Shown: positions 15,988-25,331, counted from the stretch's first letter. The stretch is 64,000 nucleotides of DNA from Pseudomonadota bacterium (GCA_027621405.1 JAQCBT010000012.1:1-64000), one strand, 5' to 3'. Notes: generated from the letters alone by a model not told the origin. Numbers and translations are program-made.

Positions 15988-17523
15988 ATGTCTCTTGCCA
16001 GAGTGTACTCTCGCGTCATGCTGGGAGTGGATGCTATTGAGGTCTGCGTGGAGGCCCATCTCTCCAGTGGCCTCCCGGGATTCGCTATCGTCGGGATGCC
16101 GGAAACTACCGTGCGGGAAAGCAAGGAGAGGGTACGCTCCGCCATCATCAATAGCGGACTGGAATTCCCTGATGGGCGCATCACGGTAAACCTCGCTCCG
16201 GCAGACCTGCCAAAGTCGGGCGCACAATTTGATCTGGCTATCGCCCTTGGAATACTGCAGGCATCCTGTCAGATACCCAATGATTGTTTGGACAACATCG
16301 AGATAATGGGAGAGCTGGCACTTCAGGGAGAGGTGCGCGGTATTCAGGGTGCTGTGCCAGCTATCCTGGCAGCACGCAAGTTAAAAAGGGAAATCATTCT
16401 TCCTGCGGCTAATGCTGCCGAAGCAGATCTCGTAGGCTACGAAAGAATCGGTATAGTCAGTGCCCTCACAGACTATCTTGAGCATGTACGGACAGGAAAG
16501 GATCTGAAGCGGTCAAATGGGAAGCATGGGCCACTCAACCCAATGGATAAAACGCCTGCAGGCTTCCTCCACGTCAAGGGGCAACTGTTCGCCAGGCGTG
16601 CCGTAGAACTGGCAGCGGCGGGGAGTCACAATCTGCTGATGATAGGGCCACCCGGATGTGGCAAGACCCTGTTGGCGAACAACCTGATCAAGCTACTCCC
16701 TCCTCTGGGGGAACAGCACGCGATGGAAGTGGCCGCCATTCGCTCGGTGGCAGGTGAGTCCATCGATGCCTGCCATATTACGCGGCCACCAATGCGCAGC
16801 CCCCATCATTCGGCGACTCATGTCGCCCTGGTAGGAGGAGGTAACAGGGTCAACCCGGGCGAGATCAGCCTGGCCCATCGGGGAGTCCTGTTCCTCGATG
16901 AATTCACGGAGTTCAAACCCTCCACTTTGGACGCGCTGCGCGAACCAATTGAGAATGGTGAGATCACGGTTAGTCGCGCCAACTATCGGGTGAAATTCCC
17001 TGCGCGGTTCCAGTTGGTCGCGGCCATGAACCCCTGTCCCTGCGGCAATGCATCCGACACCCGACGCGAGTGCCGTTGCAGCAGCGACCGAGTATCCCGC
17101 TATCTGGGAAGGCTCTCGGGTCCGCTGCTGGACCGCATGGACCTGTTGGTGGAACTTCCTTCTCTGACCCAGGCCGAATTGCTGGAGCGGGGACAGGATA
17201 ATGATGACCAGTCACGCTGGATCCAGGCCGCTGCCGCGATTCAACGCTGCAGGCAGATCCAGATACAACGGGCCGGGAAATTGAACAATGAATTGCACGG
17301 CGACGAACTCACCATGCATTGTGGCCTGACAACACCGTTGAGAAAGTTACTGGCTACAACCATGGACCAGCTGGGTATGTCAGCGAGGGCGGTACACAGG
17401 GTAATCAAGGTAGCCCGAACCATTGCAGATTACGAAGAATCGCAAGAGATTGGCAGGACCCACCTGCTGGAGGCGATCTCCTACCGTAGAAGCCGCTGTG
17501 TACAGAAGTTGGGCAACCTTTGA
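15988..17523 (+). CDS. comM: YifB/ComM-family Mg-chelatase-like AAA+ ATPase
   Basis: Starts at the ATG at 15988 (MSLARVYSRVMLGVDAIEVCVE), 25 codons after a first possible start at 15913; this gives 511 residues, the usual length. It has an N-terminal Lon-like ChlI fold (GLPGFAIVGMPETTVRESKERVRSAI), Walker A GPPGCGKTLLANNL (about residue 218), Walker B LFLDEFTEF, and a C-terminal Mg_chelatase part with the cysteine run MNPCPCGNASDTRRECRCS. In Vibrio and Acinetobacter ComM helps branch migration of DNA taken up by transformation. Its neighbour order (ubiK, glnK, amtB) matches the Pseudomonas arrangement as I remember it. Confidence 0.92.
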   Translation: MSLARVYSRVMLGVDAIEVCVEAHLSSGLPGFAIVGMPETTVRESKERVRSAIINSGLEFPDGRITVNLAPADLPKSGAQFDLAIALGILQASCQIPNDCLDNIEIMGELALQGEVRGIQGAVPAILAARKLKREIILPAANAAEADLVGYERIGIVSALTDYLEHVRTGKDLKRSNGKHGPLNPMDKTPAGFLHVKGQLFARRAVELAAAGSHNLLMIGPPGCGKTLLANNLIKLLPPLGEQHAMEVAAIRSVAGESIDACHITRPPMRSPHHSATHVALVGGGNRVNPGEISLAHRGVLFLDEFTEFKPSTLDALREPIENGEITVSRANYRVKFPARFQLVAAMNPCPCGNASDTRRECRCSSDRVSRYLGRLSGPLLDRMDLLVELPSLTQAELLERGQDNDDQSRWIQAAAAIQRCRQIQIQRAGKLNNELHGDELTMHCGLTTPLRKLLATTMDQLGMSARAVHRVIKVARTIADYEESQEIGRTHLLEAISYRRSRCVQKLGNL

Positions 17524-17528
17524 ATGGG

Positions 17529-17804
17529 CTAGTCAGCTGCTCCATCGGCCGACGACTCTATAGCGTTCAATCGGGCTTCCATGGCGGATAGAGTCCTCTC
17601 GAGCTCAGCGATGCGCTGCTCCGCTCTCTCCAGCGCCCGGGTCTGCACCTCGAAGTCATCCCTGGTGAGCACGTCCAGATCCTGCAGGGACTTCTTCAAT
17701 ACCTGCTCCATTCTGGTGCGTGCGTCATCTCGCAGGTCCTCGGCCATGGGTACGATTTTCGCGAGTCGCTCGCTTAAATCCTTCAATATCTGATTGTCTA
17801 CCAT
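17529..17804 (-). CDS. ubiK: UbiK-type accessory factor (YqiC/BMFP)
   Basis: A 91-residue coiled-coil protein starting MVDNQILKDLSERLAKIVPMA with a Leu/Ala/Arg heptad C-terminal half (ERAEQRIAELERTLSAMEARL). UbiK family members help ubiquinone biosynthesis together with UbiJ, at the membrane or in the soluble UbiB complex. It converges with comM, ending 5 bases past its stop. Confidence 0.88.
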   Translation of the reverse strand: MVDNQILKDLSERLAKIVPMAEDLRDDARTRMEQVLKKSLQDLDVLTRDDFEVQTRALERAEQRIAELERTLSAMEARLNAIESSADGAAD

Positions 17805-17894
17805 ATTTTCCAGCTTTCACTTGTCTGCAGCGGTGGATTCGCGGCCATTTTAACATTTCTGCCGAGGACTTCGGGCGGCATTTACCCGCGGCCA

Positions 17895-17911
17895 TGCACA
17901 TTATTGGTGCG
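17895..17911 (+). promoter_or_regulatory. NtrC-like enhancer site
   Basis: TGCACATTATTGGTGCG matches the NtrC dyad TGCACCA-N3-TGGTGCA at 11 of 14 positions. It lies about 131 bases before the sigma-54 promoter, a normal distance for NtrC looping. Confidence 0.55.
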
Positions 17912-18025
17912 TTCCCCGTTTTTACGCACTCCCACAGATCAATTTCCCGCCCCGCACAGTGCCGCGTCCTGCTTCATTTCCCTTATCGAGCTCTATCTCA
18001 TTGAAATAAATCGCAAAAATACTTG

Positions 18026-18041
18026 TGGCACGGCCCATGCA
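18026..18041 (+). promoter_or_regulatory. Sigma-54 promoter of glnK-amtB
   Basis: TGGCACGGCCCATGCA fits the RpoN pattern TGGCAC-N5-TTGCA with GG and GC exactly 10 bases apart. It leaves a leader of about 130 bases before the glnK ATG. Together with the NtrC-like dyad upstream it indicates nitrogen-starvation control. Confidence 0.72.
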
Positions 18042-18143
18042 TAGAGGGTTTTGAAATTCATAGGTGTAGAGAAGCGGTAAGAGTCAACGCAATACACAGG
18101 CTCAAGCCGCACAACGCGCACAAGAAGTTTGCAGGAAAGTTAG

Positions 18144-18524
<381 letters not shown>

Positions 18525-18585
18525 GGCTGCTGGCAAGAATCAATAATTCAGTGGTCATCACACGAGGCCACTAACGGAGGTAAAG

Positions 18586-19857
18586 GTGGAAAACCAAATT
18601 TTTGAATTACAGTACGCAATGGATACGTTCTATTTCCTGATCTGTGGCGCACTGGTCATGTGGATGGCCGCGGGCTTCGCGATGTTGGAAGCCGGGCTGG
18701 TCCGTAGCAAGAACACAACCGAGATCTTAACCAAGAACGTCGCGCTGTTTGCGATAGCTTGTACCATGTATCTGGTTTGTGGCTATCAGTTCATGTACGA
18801 CGGCGGCTACTTCCTGTCAGGTGTAACAACAGTTGCCCAGATGGATGATGCAGCAATCGCCCAGGTACTTGCCGATTCTGCTGAGGAAGGTTTCGACGGC
18901 GGTTCAGTATACTCTGGCGCATCTGACTTCTTCTTCCAGGTTGTATTCGTGGCAACCGCTATGTCCATCGTTTCCGGTGCTGTGGCCGAGCGTATGAAGC
19001 TCTGGGCTTTCCTGGCATTCGCGATCGTAATGACTGGCGTCATCTACCCGATTGAAGGCGGCTGGACATGGGGTGGCAAGTCAGTATTCGGTATGTTCGA
19101 ACTGAGCTACTCCGACTATGCGGGCTCAGGCATTGTGCACCTGGCAGGTGCAGCAGCAGCTCTGGCCGGTGTATTGCTCCTCGGCCCACGTAAGGGTAAA
19201 TACAACGCGCAGACAGGCGCCGTACAACCGATTCCTGGTGCCAACCTGCCCCTGGCTACTCTCGGTACCTTCATCCTGTGGATGGGCTGGTTCGGTTTCA
19301 ACGGCGGTTCAACCCTGAAGCTGGGTGGCATCGCCGTAGCCAACGAAGTTGCGAACGTATTCCTGAATACCAACGCAGCAGCAGCCGGCGGCCTTATTGC
19401 AGCCCTGATCACTGCTCGCATACTGTTTGGCAAGGCTGACCTGACAATGGCTCTCAACGGCGCACTTGCCGGCCTGGTTGCCATCACAGCCGAGCCTGCA
19501 GATCCCTCTCCACTACTGGCCACCATCATCGGTGCCATGGGTGGCGTGATTGTGGTATTCAGCATCATTACCCTGGACAAGCTGAAGATCGATGATCCTG
19601 TGGGTGCGATCTCAGTACACGGCACAGTAGGTATCTTCGGTATCTTTGCAGTACTGCTTTCCGACGGTGATGCAACATTCGGCGGCCAGCTTATCGGTAT
19701 GCTGACCATCTTCATCTGGGTATTCGCAACCAGCCTCATCGTCTGGTTCGCCATCAAGGCCATCATGGGTGTCCGGGTTTCCGAGGAAGAGGAATCAGAA
19801 GGTGTGGATCTCTCCGAGTGCGGAATGGAAGCCTACCCAGAGTTTGTTACTCAGTAA
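18586..19857 (+). CDS. amtB: Ammonium transporter
   Basis: A 423-residue polytopic membrane protein of the Amt family (about 11 transmembrane segments). It includes MWMAAGFAMLEAGLVRSKN, GSGIVHLAGAAAALAG with the first pore His, LGTFILWMGWFGFNGGS and DPVGAISVHGTVGIFG with the second pore His. The GTG start is preceded by CGGAGGTAAAG. It follows glnK by 61 bases in the same operon and its regulation by PII is expected. The C-terminal tail ends VTQ. A hairpin-rich region follows. Confidence 0.96.
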   Translation: MENQIFELQYAMDTFYFLICGALVMWMAAGFAMLEAGLVRSKNTTEILTKNVALFAIACTMYLVCGYQFMYDGGYFLSGVTTVAQMDDAAIAQVLADSAEEGFDGGSVYSGASDFFFQVVFVATAMSIVSGAVAERMKLWAFLAFAIVMTGVIYPIEGGWTWGGKSVFGMFELSYSDYAGSGIVHLAGAAAALAGVLLLGPRKGKYNAQTGAVQPIPGANLPLATLGTFILWMGWFGFNGGSTLKLGGIAVANEVANVFLNTNAAAAGGLIAALITARILFGKADLTMALNGALAGLVAITAEPADPSPLLATIIGAMGGVIVVFSIITLDKLKIDDPVGAISVHGTVGIFGIFAVLLSDGDATFGGQLIGMLTIFIWVFATSLIVWFAIKAIMGVRVSEEEESEGVDLSECGMEAYPEFVTQ

Positions 19858-19870
19858 GTAAACCTATTCA

Positions 19871-19905
19871 GGGGTGCCAGGCCAATAACCAAAACCTGGC
19901 ACTCC
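19871..19905 (+). repeat. Hairpin after amtB
   Basis: GGGGTGCCAGG (19871-19881) pairs with CCTGGCACTCC (19895-19905) across a 13-base loop, with one G-T pair and no T-run. It begins 14 bases after the amtB stop. The same 8-base arms (GTGCCAGG / CCTGGCAC) occur in reverse arrangement in the leader of the cold-shock gene (41917-41951). Confidence 0.5.
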
Positions 19906-19916
19906 ATGAAACCAAT

Positions 19917-19964
19917 CAACTCTCCCTTGAGAGCGGCAGCACAGAGTGCTCCCGCTCTTTTTTT
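19917..19964 (+). terminator. Terminator-like hairpin repeat, copy 1
   Basis: A 48-base unit (CAACTCTCCCTTGAGAGCGG and so on) ending in seven T. The stem GAGCGGCAGCAC / GTGCTCCCGCTC has one C-C mismatch and an AGA loop. The unit recurs at 20253-20300 with seven changes. At the second pair A-T becomes G-C, a compensatory change. It probably terminates the amtB transcript. Confidence 0.7.
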
Positions 19965-20252
19965 CGGGATTGATAAAAGTGCGGCCCGGCCTGCGAGCAC
20001 AGCTCGCAGTCGTTCGAACTGCGCTTGAAGCTAACGCTTCAAATACGCTTGCTCTCACCCCTGCACTTTTGCCTTGATCGTCGACGATCAAGGGCGCAGA
20101 GGCGCGACTCTGCTGATGATCGTCTCCTCGCGCCAGCTGCGCTGGCGGCCGCTCTCGGACGTCCTGTCCTTCGCGGCACCCAGCACATCCTGTGCTTTGT
20201 CGCCATCCCTGGCTCAAGTCGGGGCTTCGATCAGATAAGTGAGTCGAACTCA
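19965..20252 (+). other. Hairpin-rich spacer with no gene, between the two terminator units
   Basis: No protein gene is convincing on either strand here. The stretch is dense in self-complementary sequence: CTGCGAGC/GCTCGCAG at 19991-20009, GAAGC/GCTTC at 20027-20040, a perfect 22-base palindrome at 20072-20093 that reads CTTGATCGTCGACGATCAAG in its core, and CGCCAGC/GCTGGCG at 20131-20147. It could be an RNA or a cluster of palindromic repeats; I recognise no Rfam-type family. Confidence 0.5.
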
Positions 20253-20300
20253 CAACTCTCCCTTGAGGGCGGTAGCACAAAGTGCCACCGCCCTTTTTTT
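20253..20300 (+). terminator. Terminator-like hairpin repeat, copy 2
   Basis: Same 48-base unit as 19917-19964, with the stem GGGCGGTAGCAC / GTGCCACCGCCC and an AAA loop, then seven T. Mismatched positions differ between copies but the stem is preserved. Another CTGCGAGC/GCTCGCGG hairpin follows at 20317-20335, as after copy 1. Confidence 0.7.
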
Positions 20301-20543
20301 ACGGTAAAAGCCCAGACTGCGAGCGTGGCTCGCGGCTTCAATGATCCGCAGCAAGCGCGGGGACAGGCCCCCTATCACTGTGCTCGATGTTTAGATTTCA
20401 AAAAACTGCCAACAAGTGTTAAGCATGCCCACTTATAACTAATTCGCATAATAAGTAAGAAAAATCCCCTAGCGGAATGGCGACGATGTTCTAGTCTATT
20501 TATCAGTTAACAACAGTGAGTTGACTGGAATAGAGGAACAACA

Positions 20544-20789
20544 ATGCCAACCGAGAAGAAGGCCAGGAATTTCCATGGACAAGCAGAAGGCGCCGACGGC
20601 GTAGACCTGGAGTTTATTGGTAGCAAGGAAGAAAAAGCCGAGACCCGCAGTGTCACATCGAGGACTCGCCTGCGTAGTCAGGTAGAAGATGACATCGCCC
20701 GTTTTCTGCGGCAGGGTGGCGCAATCAATCACATCGCTCCCGATGTGACCGCTGACCCCCCCAAGAAAGCCCGAGAGCAACTACGGTAG
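20544..20789 (+). CDS. SutA-like RNA-polymerase-binding regulator (short)
   Basis: An 81-residue hydrophilic protein. The last 36 residues, SQVEDDIARFLRQGGAINHI and APDVTADPPKK, closely follow the C-terminus of Pseudomonas SutA (AMEEFLSRGGKVQEI, then PNVVADPPKK). It lies next to amtB, as sutA does in P. aeruginosa from memory. SutA binds RNA polymerase and helps transcription under slow growth. Here the long acidic N-terminal tail of SutA is absent; the N-terminus is mixed-charge instead. The start ATG follows AGAGGAACAACA. Homology by C-terminus and synteny; function inferred. Confidence 0.68.
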   Translation: MPTEKKARNFHGQAEGADGVDLEFIGSKEEKAETRSVTSRTRLRSQVEDDIARFLRQGGAINHIAPDVTADPPKKAREQLR

Positions 20790-20899
20790 CCGGGCAATCT
20801 AAAGTGGGCTAACTCCCGGAATCGGCGGGAAAAATCGCTGATTCCAGATTGTGAGAAAGCTCACAAGCCGGATTTCAAAAAGCGGGTAATCTTCACCGC

Positions 20900-22204
20900 A
20901 TGCAGTCTCCCCAGATCAATGCCGCCACCGGCTACCTAATCGCACTGGACAGTCGAGATTTGCTCATTGGCATGTATGTCTGCGAGCTGGATTGTCCCTG
21001 GTCAGACACCCCGTTTCCGCTGGGTGGCTTTCATGTCAAGCGCGCGGAAGACATTCAGACCCTGCAGAAATTCTGCCGCCACGTAACAATCGATACCAAT
21101 AAGGGCGCTGAGCCCGCCCGCCGCAAGCGCACGGATCTGACCATCCTGAGCAGCGCTCGACGTGCCGCGCCAATCGGGGCGACACTCAAGGTAAACCGGG
21201 ATACCTATCCGGTTACTCATAGCATCAAGCAAATACTGGACAAGAGCAGTGCGGCCTACGAGGCCCTGCAGACACAGTTCCAGGCGACCTGTATCGCTGT
21301 CAGGGAAGGCAGGACGATGAACCTGCAACCGCTGGAGCCGCTTATCAAGGCGGTTGTAGATAGCCTGATTGCGAATCCTCAGGCACTTATCTGGCTGCTG
21401 TTCACCGACACCGTCGCCAGGTTTCCCAGCAGCTACTGCGTTCGTGCGGCGATCTGGGCGGCCATGCTGGGACGACAGGTAGGCCTGAAGCGCAACGATA
21501 TCGAAATCCTGTTCCTCGGTACTCTGCTCTGCGACATTGGAATGAACCTGTTGCCAGAGCGCCTGGTCAACAAGCGCGGCCATTTCCGCAAGAAGGAATT
21601 CCTGGCCTATCGCAAGCATATCGAGTTTGGGCTGGAACTGTTGAGCCAGCATAGCCAGGCCGATGAACGTATTCTGCGTATAGTGCGCTGCCACCACGAG
21701 CGCCATGATGGACGTGGATTTCCGCGCAAGATCAAGGGCGATCAGATACCGTCCCTGGCACGTTATGCCAATCTCGCGTACTGCTTCGAGCGCCTGGTAG
21801 GCACCAATAGTGATAAACGCAAGTTCTCTCCGGCACAGGCCACTTCACGCCTGTACAAGCAACGGGTGATCAAGTTTCCGGAACAGCTGGTAGTGGAACT
21901 CATCCACGTACTGGGTATGTATCCCATAGGTACCCTGGTGGCGATCAATTCGGGTGAGTATGCGCTCGTATTGGACCAGAACGAGACCCAGCGCCTGAGC
22001 CCCAAGGTGGCACTACTGACCGATGCCGCAAGACAGCCCCTGAAGACACCGCAGGTAGTCGATCTGGCGCGTGATGATGAGAACAGCAATCGATGTATCG
22101 AACACGCGGTAAGCCTGGAACAATTTCCAATAGATCTCAGTGCCTACCGATTCGAATTTTTTGGTAAACGGATTGGGCTAGGCCCCCTGGCGATCCGCCT
22201 ATAG
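20900..22204 (+). CDS. HD-GYP-domain protein with degenerate catalytic motifs
   Basis: A 434-residue protein with N-terminal DUF3391 (YLIALDSRDLLIGMYVCELD ... FHVKRAEDIQTL, residues 12-70) and C-terminal HD-GYP fold (about 165-330). Active HD-GYP phosphodiesterases that cleave c-di-GMP have HDIG and HHE-x-DGxGYP. Here the first is CDIG (LLCDIGMNLLPE), the earlier metal His is also missing (SSYCVRAA), and the second is HHERHDGRGFP. Loss of metal ligands suggests a sensor or binding protein rather than an active enzyme. It is followed by a C-terminal extension of about 100 residues. No signal peptide; cytoplasmic. Confidence 0.83.
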   Translation: MQSPQINAATGYLIALDSRDLLIGMYVCELDCPWSDTPFPLGGFHVKRAEDIQTLQKFCRHVTIDTNKGAEPARRKRTDLTILSSARRAAPIGATLKVNRDTYPVTHSIKQILDKSSAAYEALQTQFQATCIAVREGRTMNLQPLEPLIKAVVDSLIANPQALIWLLFTDTVARFPSSYCVRAAIWAAMLGRQVGLKRNDIEILFLGTLLCDIGMNLLPERLVNKRGHFRKKEFLAYRKHIEFGLELLSQHSQADERILRIVRCHHERHDGRGFPRKIKGDQIPSLARYANLAYCFERLVGTNSDKRKFSPAQATSRLYKQRVIKFPEQLVVELIHVLGMYPIGTLVAINSGEYALVLDQNETQRLSPKVALLTDAARQPLKTPQVVDLARDDENSNRCIEHAVSLEQFPIDLSAYRFEFFGKRIGLGPLAIRL

Positions 22205-22268
22205 AGAGCGGCAGGAGCGCATCCCCTAAGTTTGCGCGAATGCTTCTGCACACCCTTCGTACAAACCG

Positions 22269-22994
22269 CTACATATCACCATAGCGATTCTGCAGAATCG
22301 CGAGGGCGGCAATCGGTGCGGTTTCAGTACGCAGGATACGCGGACCCATGGTCGAGATGGCACAGCCCTGTTTCCTGGCCGACTGCAGTTCCCCTTCGGA
22401 AAATCCGCCCTCCGGACCAATAAAGAGGTGGATGTTGGCAATACCCTCAAGCCGGGAAAGATTACTATCGCCCCGGGGATCAAGCAGTACTGAAGAGCCA
22501 TCGCAAGCTTCGAGACAAGGTGCAAACTCAACAGGTTCTGCAATGACCGGGACATCGAGGCGACCGCATTGCTCTGCTGCACTGATAGCAATCTTCTGCC
22601 AGTGCCTGAGCTTCTTCTCCACCCGTTCCCGGGGTTTGATACGAATGTCGCCGTGCTCGGAATAGAAGGGCCTGATTTCAAATACACCCAGTTCGACCGA
22701 CTTCTGAATGCCGAAATCCATGCGATCACCACGAGAGATGCCAAGACAGAGAATGACTCTCAAGCCCGACTCCTGATGACTCGCAAGCTGCTCCTCAACG
22801 GACAGTTCCACGTCACTCTTTTTGATAGTGACTATTCGAGCTAAATACTCACCATCCCGCTGATTGAAGAGCGACACCCGGTCATCCGGCTTCATGCGGA
22901 GTACCGTGGCCACATGATGGGCACTCTCGGGAGGAAGTTTTACGAGCTGTCCGCCGCTCAGGGAGCCTGGGAAGTGAACCCGGGTAATCCGCAT
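22269..22994 (-). CDS. rsmE: 16S rRNA m3U1498 methyltransferase
   Basis: A 241-residue SPOUT-family enzyme that methylates U1498 of 16S rRNA. MRITRVHFPGSL, then HHVATVLRMKPDDRVSLFN (PUA-like), ISRGDRMDFGIQKSVELGV, KLRHWQKIAISAAEQCGR, and the knotted SAM-binding end LFIGPEGGFSEGEL ... LGPRILRTETAPIAAL (here MGPRILRTETAP). Last gene of the minus-strand methyl-cycle operon, 43 bases after metF. Confidence 0.94.
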   Translation of the reverse strand: MRITRVHFPGSLSGGQLVKLPPESAHHVATVLRMKPDDRVSLFNQRDGEYLARIVTIKKSDVELSVEEQLASHQESGLRVILCLGISRGDRMDFGIQKSVELGVFEIRPFYSEHGDIRIKPRERVEKKLRHWQKIAISAAEQCGRLDVPVIAEPVEFAPCLEACDGSSVLLDPRGDSNLSRLEGIANIHLFIGPEGGFSEGELQSARKQGCAISTMGPRILRTETAPIAALAILQNRYGDM

Positions 22995-23037
22995 AGTGAG
23001 TCGCTCAGGGATAGAGAAAGTAAGATCGCTGAGGATA

Positions 23038-23892
23038 CTACTTTCGCTGCGATAATGAGAGATTATTCCAGATCTGGCTTACGTTTTTCGACAGATTCAT
23101 GGAATAGAAATGCAGGCCTGGCGCTCCGCCGTCGAGTAACTTCTCGCACAGCGAAGTAACAAATTCCAGCCCGAAGTCACGAAGCCCGTCGACGTCTTCG
23201 CCAAATTCGATGAGACGCTTGCCGAGCCACAGGGGAATCTCTGCACCGCATTTCGCACTGAAGCGGGACAGGTTCTCGTAGTTAGTGATTGGCATGATTC
23301 CCGGTACGATCGGAATCGTAATGCCTTTGTCGCGGCAGTAATCGACAAAATAGAAGTAGGCATCAGGATTATAGAAGTATTGGGTAATCGCAGAGTTGGC
23401 ACCGGCATCGACTTTCTGCTTGAAGAAATCCACATCGCTGCGCAGGCTTCTCGCATCCGGGTGCACTTCCGGATAGCAGGCTACTTCGATATGAAAGTAG
23501 TCGCCAGTTTTCTCCCGCAGAAACTTGACCAGTTCGTTGGCGTAGCGATACTGCATGGAAGAGCCGCCACCAGAAGGAATGTCACCTCGCAATGCAACTA
23601 TGCGCCTGATGCCGCCTTCCTTGTAACTGGCCAACAACTCCAGGACTTCATCTTCACTGGTGCCGCCGAAGGAGAGATGGGGTGCAACATCCGAACCCTG
23701 CTGCCGGTATTTAAGAACCAATTGCTGTGTACCAGCCCTGGTGCTACCACCGGCACCATAGGTAACGGAGAAGAAATCAGGCTGCAGTCTAGCCAACTCT
23801 TCGTGTACGACATCCAGTTTGGCTTCACCCTCCGCCGTACGCGGCGGATAAAACTCGATGCTGAATGATCTGGAAGAATTCTCTGCAGCCAT
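23038..23892 (-). CDS. metF: Methylenetetrahydrofolate reductase
   Basis: A 284-residue flavoprotein that reduces 5,10-methylene-THF to 5-methyl-THF for methionine synthesis. SFSIEFYPPRTAEGEAKL (catalytic Glu), FFSVTYGAGGSTR, RRIVALRGDIP, QYFYNPDAYFYFVDYC, PIVPGIMPITNYENLSRFS are all family motifs. ATG start with AGGA eight bases upstream. It follows ahcY by 32 bases, so SAM recycling and methyl supply are co-transcribed. Confidence 0.95.
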   Translation of the reverse strand: MAAENSSRSFSIEFYPPRTAEGEAKLDVVHEELARLQPDFFSVTYGAGGSTRAGTQQLVLKYRQQGSDVAPHLSFGGTSEDEVLELLASYKEGGIRRIVALRGDIPSGGGSSMQYRYANELVKFLREKTGDYFHIEVACYPEVHPDARSLRSDVDFFKQKVDAGANSAITQYFYNPDAYFYFVDYCRDKGITIPIVPGIMPITNYENLSRFSAKCGAEIPLWLGKRLIEFGEDVDGLRDFGLEFVTSLCEKLLDGGAPGLHFYSMNLSKNVSQIWNNLSLSQRK

Positions 23893-23924
23893 GATTGCGT
23901 CCTGCTAGCCTGGTTCCTGAAGTC

Positions 23925-25331
23925 TTAGTACTTGTAGCTGTCGGTCTTGTAGGGACCGTCTACGTTTACGTGGATATACTTTGCCTGCTCGTCGGTCAGA
24001 CGGGTAAGCACACCGCCGAAGCCCTGAACCATCAGTGCAGCCACTTCTTCATCCAGGTGCTTGGGCAATACTTCCACGGAAACACTGGACTTCTTGAAGT
24101 CTTCAGAGAGGTCGGCAAATTTCCTTTCATACAAGTACATCTGTGCCAGCACCTGGTTGGCAAATGAGCCATCCATGATTCGCGAAGGGTGACCGGTAGC
24201 ATTACCCAGGTTGATCAGTCGACCCTCTGACAACAGGATCAGGTAATCGTCCTGGTTTTCCACGCCACTGCGGTAGATCTTGTGCACCTGTGGCTTTACT
24301 TCTTCCCAGACCCAATTCTTGCGCATGTACTTGGTGTCGATCTCGTTGTCGAAGTGACCAATGTTACAGACGATAGCGCCAGCCTTGATGCTATCCAGCA
24401 TGAAGCGGTCACAGACGTCCACATTACCGGTAGTGGTAACGATCAGGTCCAGTTTGCCCATCAGGTTCTTGTCGATGGAGGATGCGTCTTTCTTGTTCTC
24501 ACCGTTGATATAGGGTGATACAACTTCATATCCATCCATACAGGCCTGCATGGCACAGATAGGATCGATCTCGGAGATCTTTACGATCATGCCTTCCTGA
24601 CGCAGGCTCTGGGCGGAACCCTTGCCCACATCACCATAGCCAACGACCAGGGCATGCTTCCCGGACAGCAACATATCGGTGCCGCGCTTGATGCCATCGT
24701 TCAGGCTGTGGCGACAACCGTACTTGTTGTCGTTCTTGGACTTGGTCACCGAGTCATTGACGTTGATGGCTGGCACTTTCAGCTCGCCATCTGCGAGCAT
24801 CTCCAGCAGACGATGTACGCCTGTGGTGGTCTCTTCGGTTATACCGTGGATGTGGTTCAGCATCTGTGGATACTTGTCATGCACCATGGCAGTGAGATCA
24901 CCACCATCGTCCAGGATCATATTGGCGTCCCAGGGCTTGCCGTCCTTGAGGATAGTCTGCTCGATACACCATTCACCTTCCTCTTCTGTCTGGCCTTTCC
25001 AGGCGTAGACGGCGATACCCTGTGCAGCAATCGCAGCCGCAGCGTGGTCCTGGGTAGAGAAAATGTTGCATGAGGACCAGCGTACTTCCGCTCCCAGAGC
25101 CACCAGGGTTTCAATCAATACAGCGGTCTGTACCGTCATATGGATACAGCCGAGAATCTTGGCATTAGCCAGGGGTTTCTCTTCCGCGTATTTGCTGCGC
25201 AGTGACATCAGTGCTGGCATTTCTCTCTCGGCCAGGGTGATTTCCCGGCGGCCAAAGTCGGCCAGGCTAATATCTGCAACCTTGTAGTCACGCAAGCTGG
25301 TTACGTTGTCTTCAGCAGTATTCGTACTCAT
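23925..25331 (-). CDS. ahcY: Adenosylhomocysteinase
   Basis: A 468-residue NAD-dependent enzyme that splits S-adenosylhomocysteine to homocysteine and adenosine. It includes [46 protein letters not shown], the NAD site [14 protein letters not shown], and the conserved C-terminal lysine/tyrosine end YKTDSYKY. The start ATG has GGGAG seven bases before it. It lies 23 bases downstream of metK in the same operon. Confidence 0.97.
   Translation of the reverse strand: MSTNTAEDNVTSLRDYKVADISLADFGRREITLAEREMPALMSLRSKYAEEKPLANAKILGCIHMTVQTAVLIETLVALGAEVRWSSCNIFSTQDHAAAAIAAQGIAVYAWKGQTEEEGEWCIEQTILKDGKPWDANMILDDGGDLTAMVHDKYPQMLNHIHGITEETTTGVHRLLEMLADGELKVPAINVNDSVTKSKNDNKYGCRHSLNDGIKRGTDMLLSGKHALVVGYGDVGKGSAQSLRQEGMIVKISEIDPICAMQACMDGYEVVSPYINGENKKDASSIDKNLMGKLDLIVTTTGNVDVCDRFMLDSIKAGAIVCNIGHFDNEIDTKYMRKNWVWEEVKPQVHKIYRSGVENQDDYLILLSEGRLINLGNATGHPSRIMDGSFANQVLAQMYLYERKFADLSEDFKKSSVSVEVLPKHLDEEVAALMVQGFGGVLTRLTDEQAKYIHVNVDGPYKTDSYKY

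Noticed and set aside
19864..20280. 138-codon minus-strand ORF and a 137-codon plus-strand ORF in the hairpin region
   Set aside because: Both cross several palindromes and two terminators, have Ser/Arg/Cys-rich non-family composition and no ribosome site; the palindromes explain the open frames.
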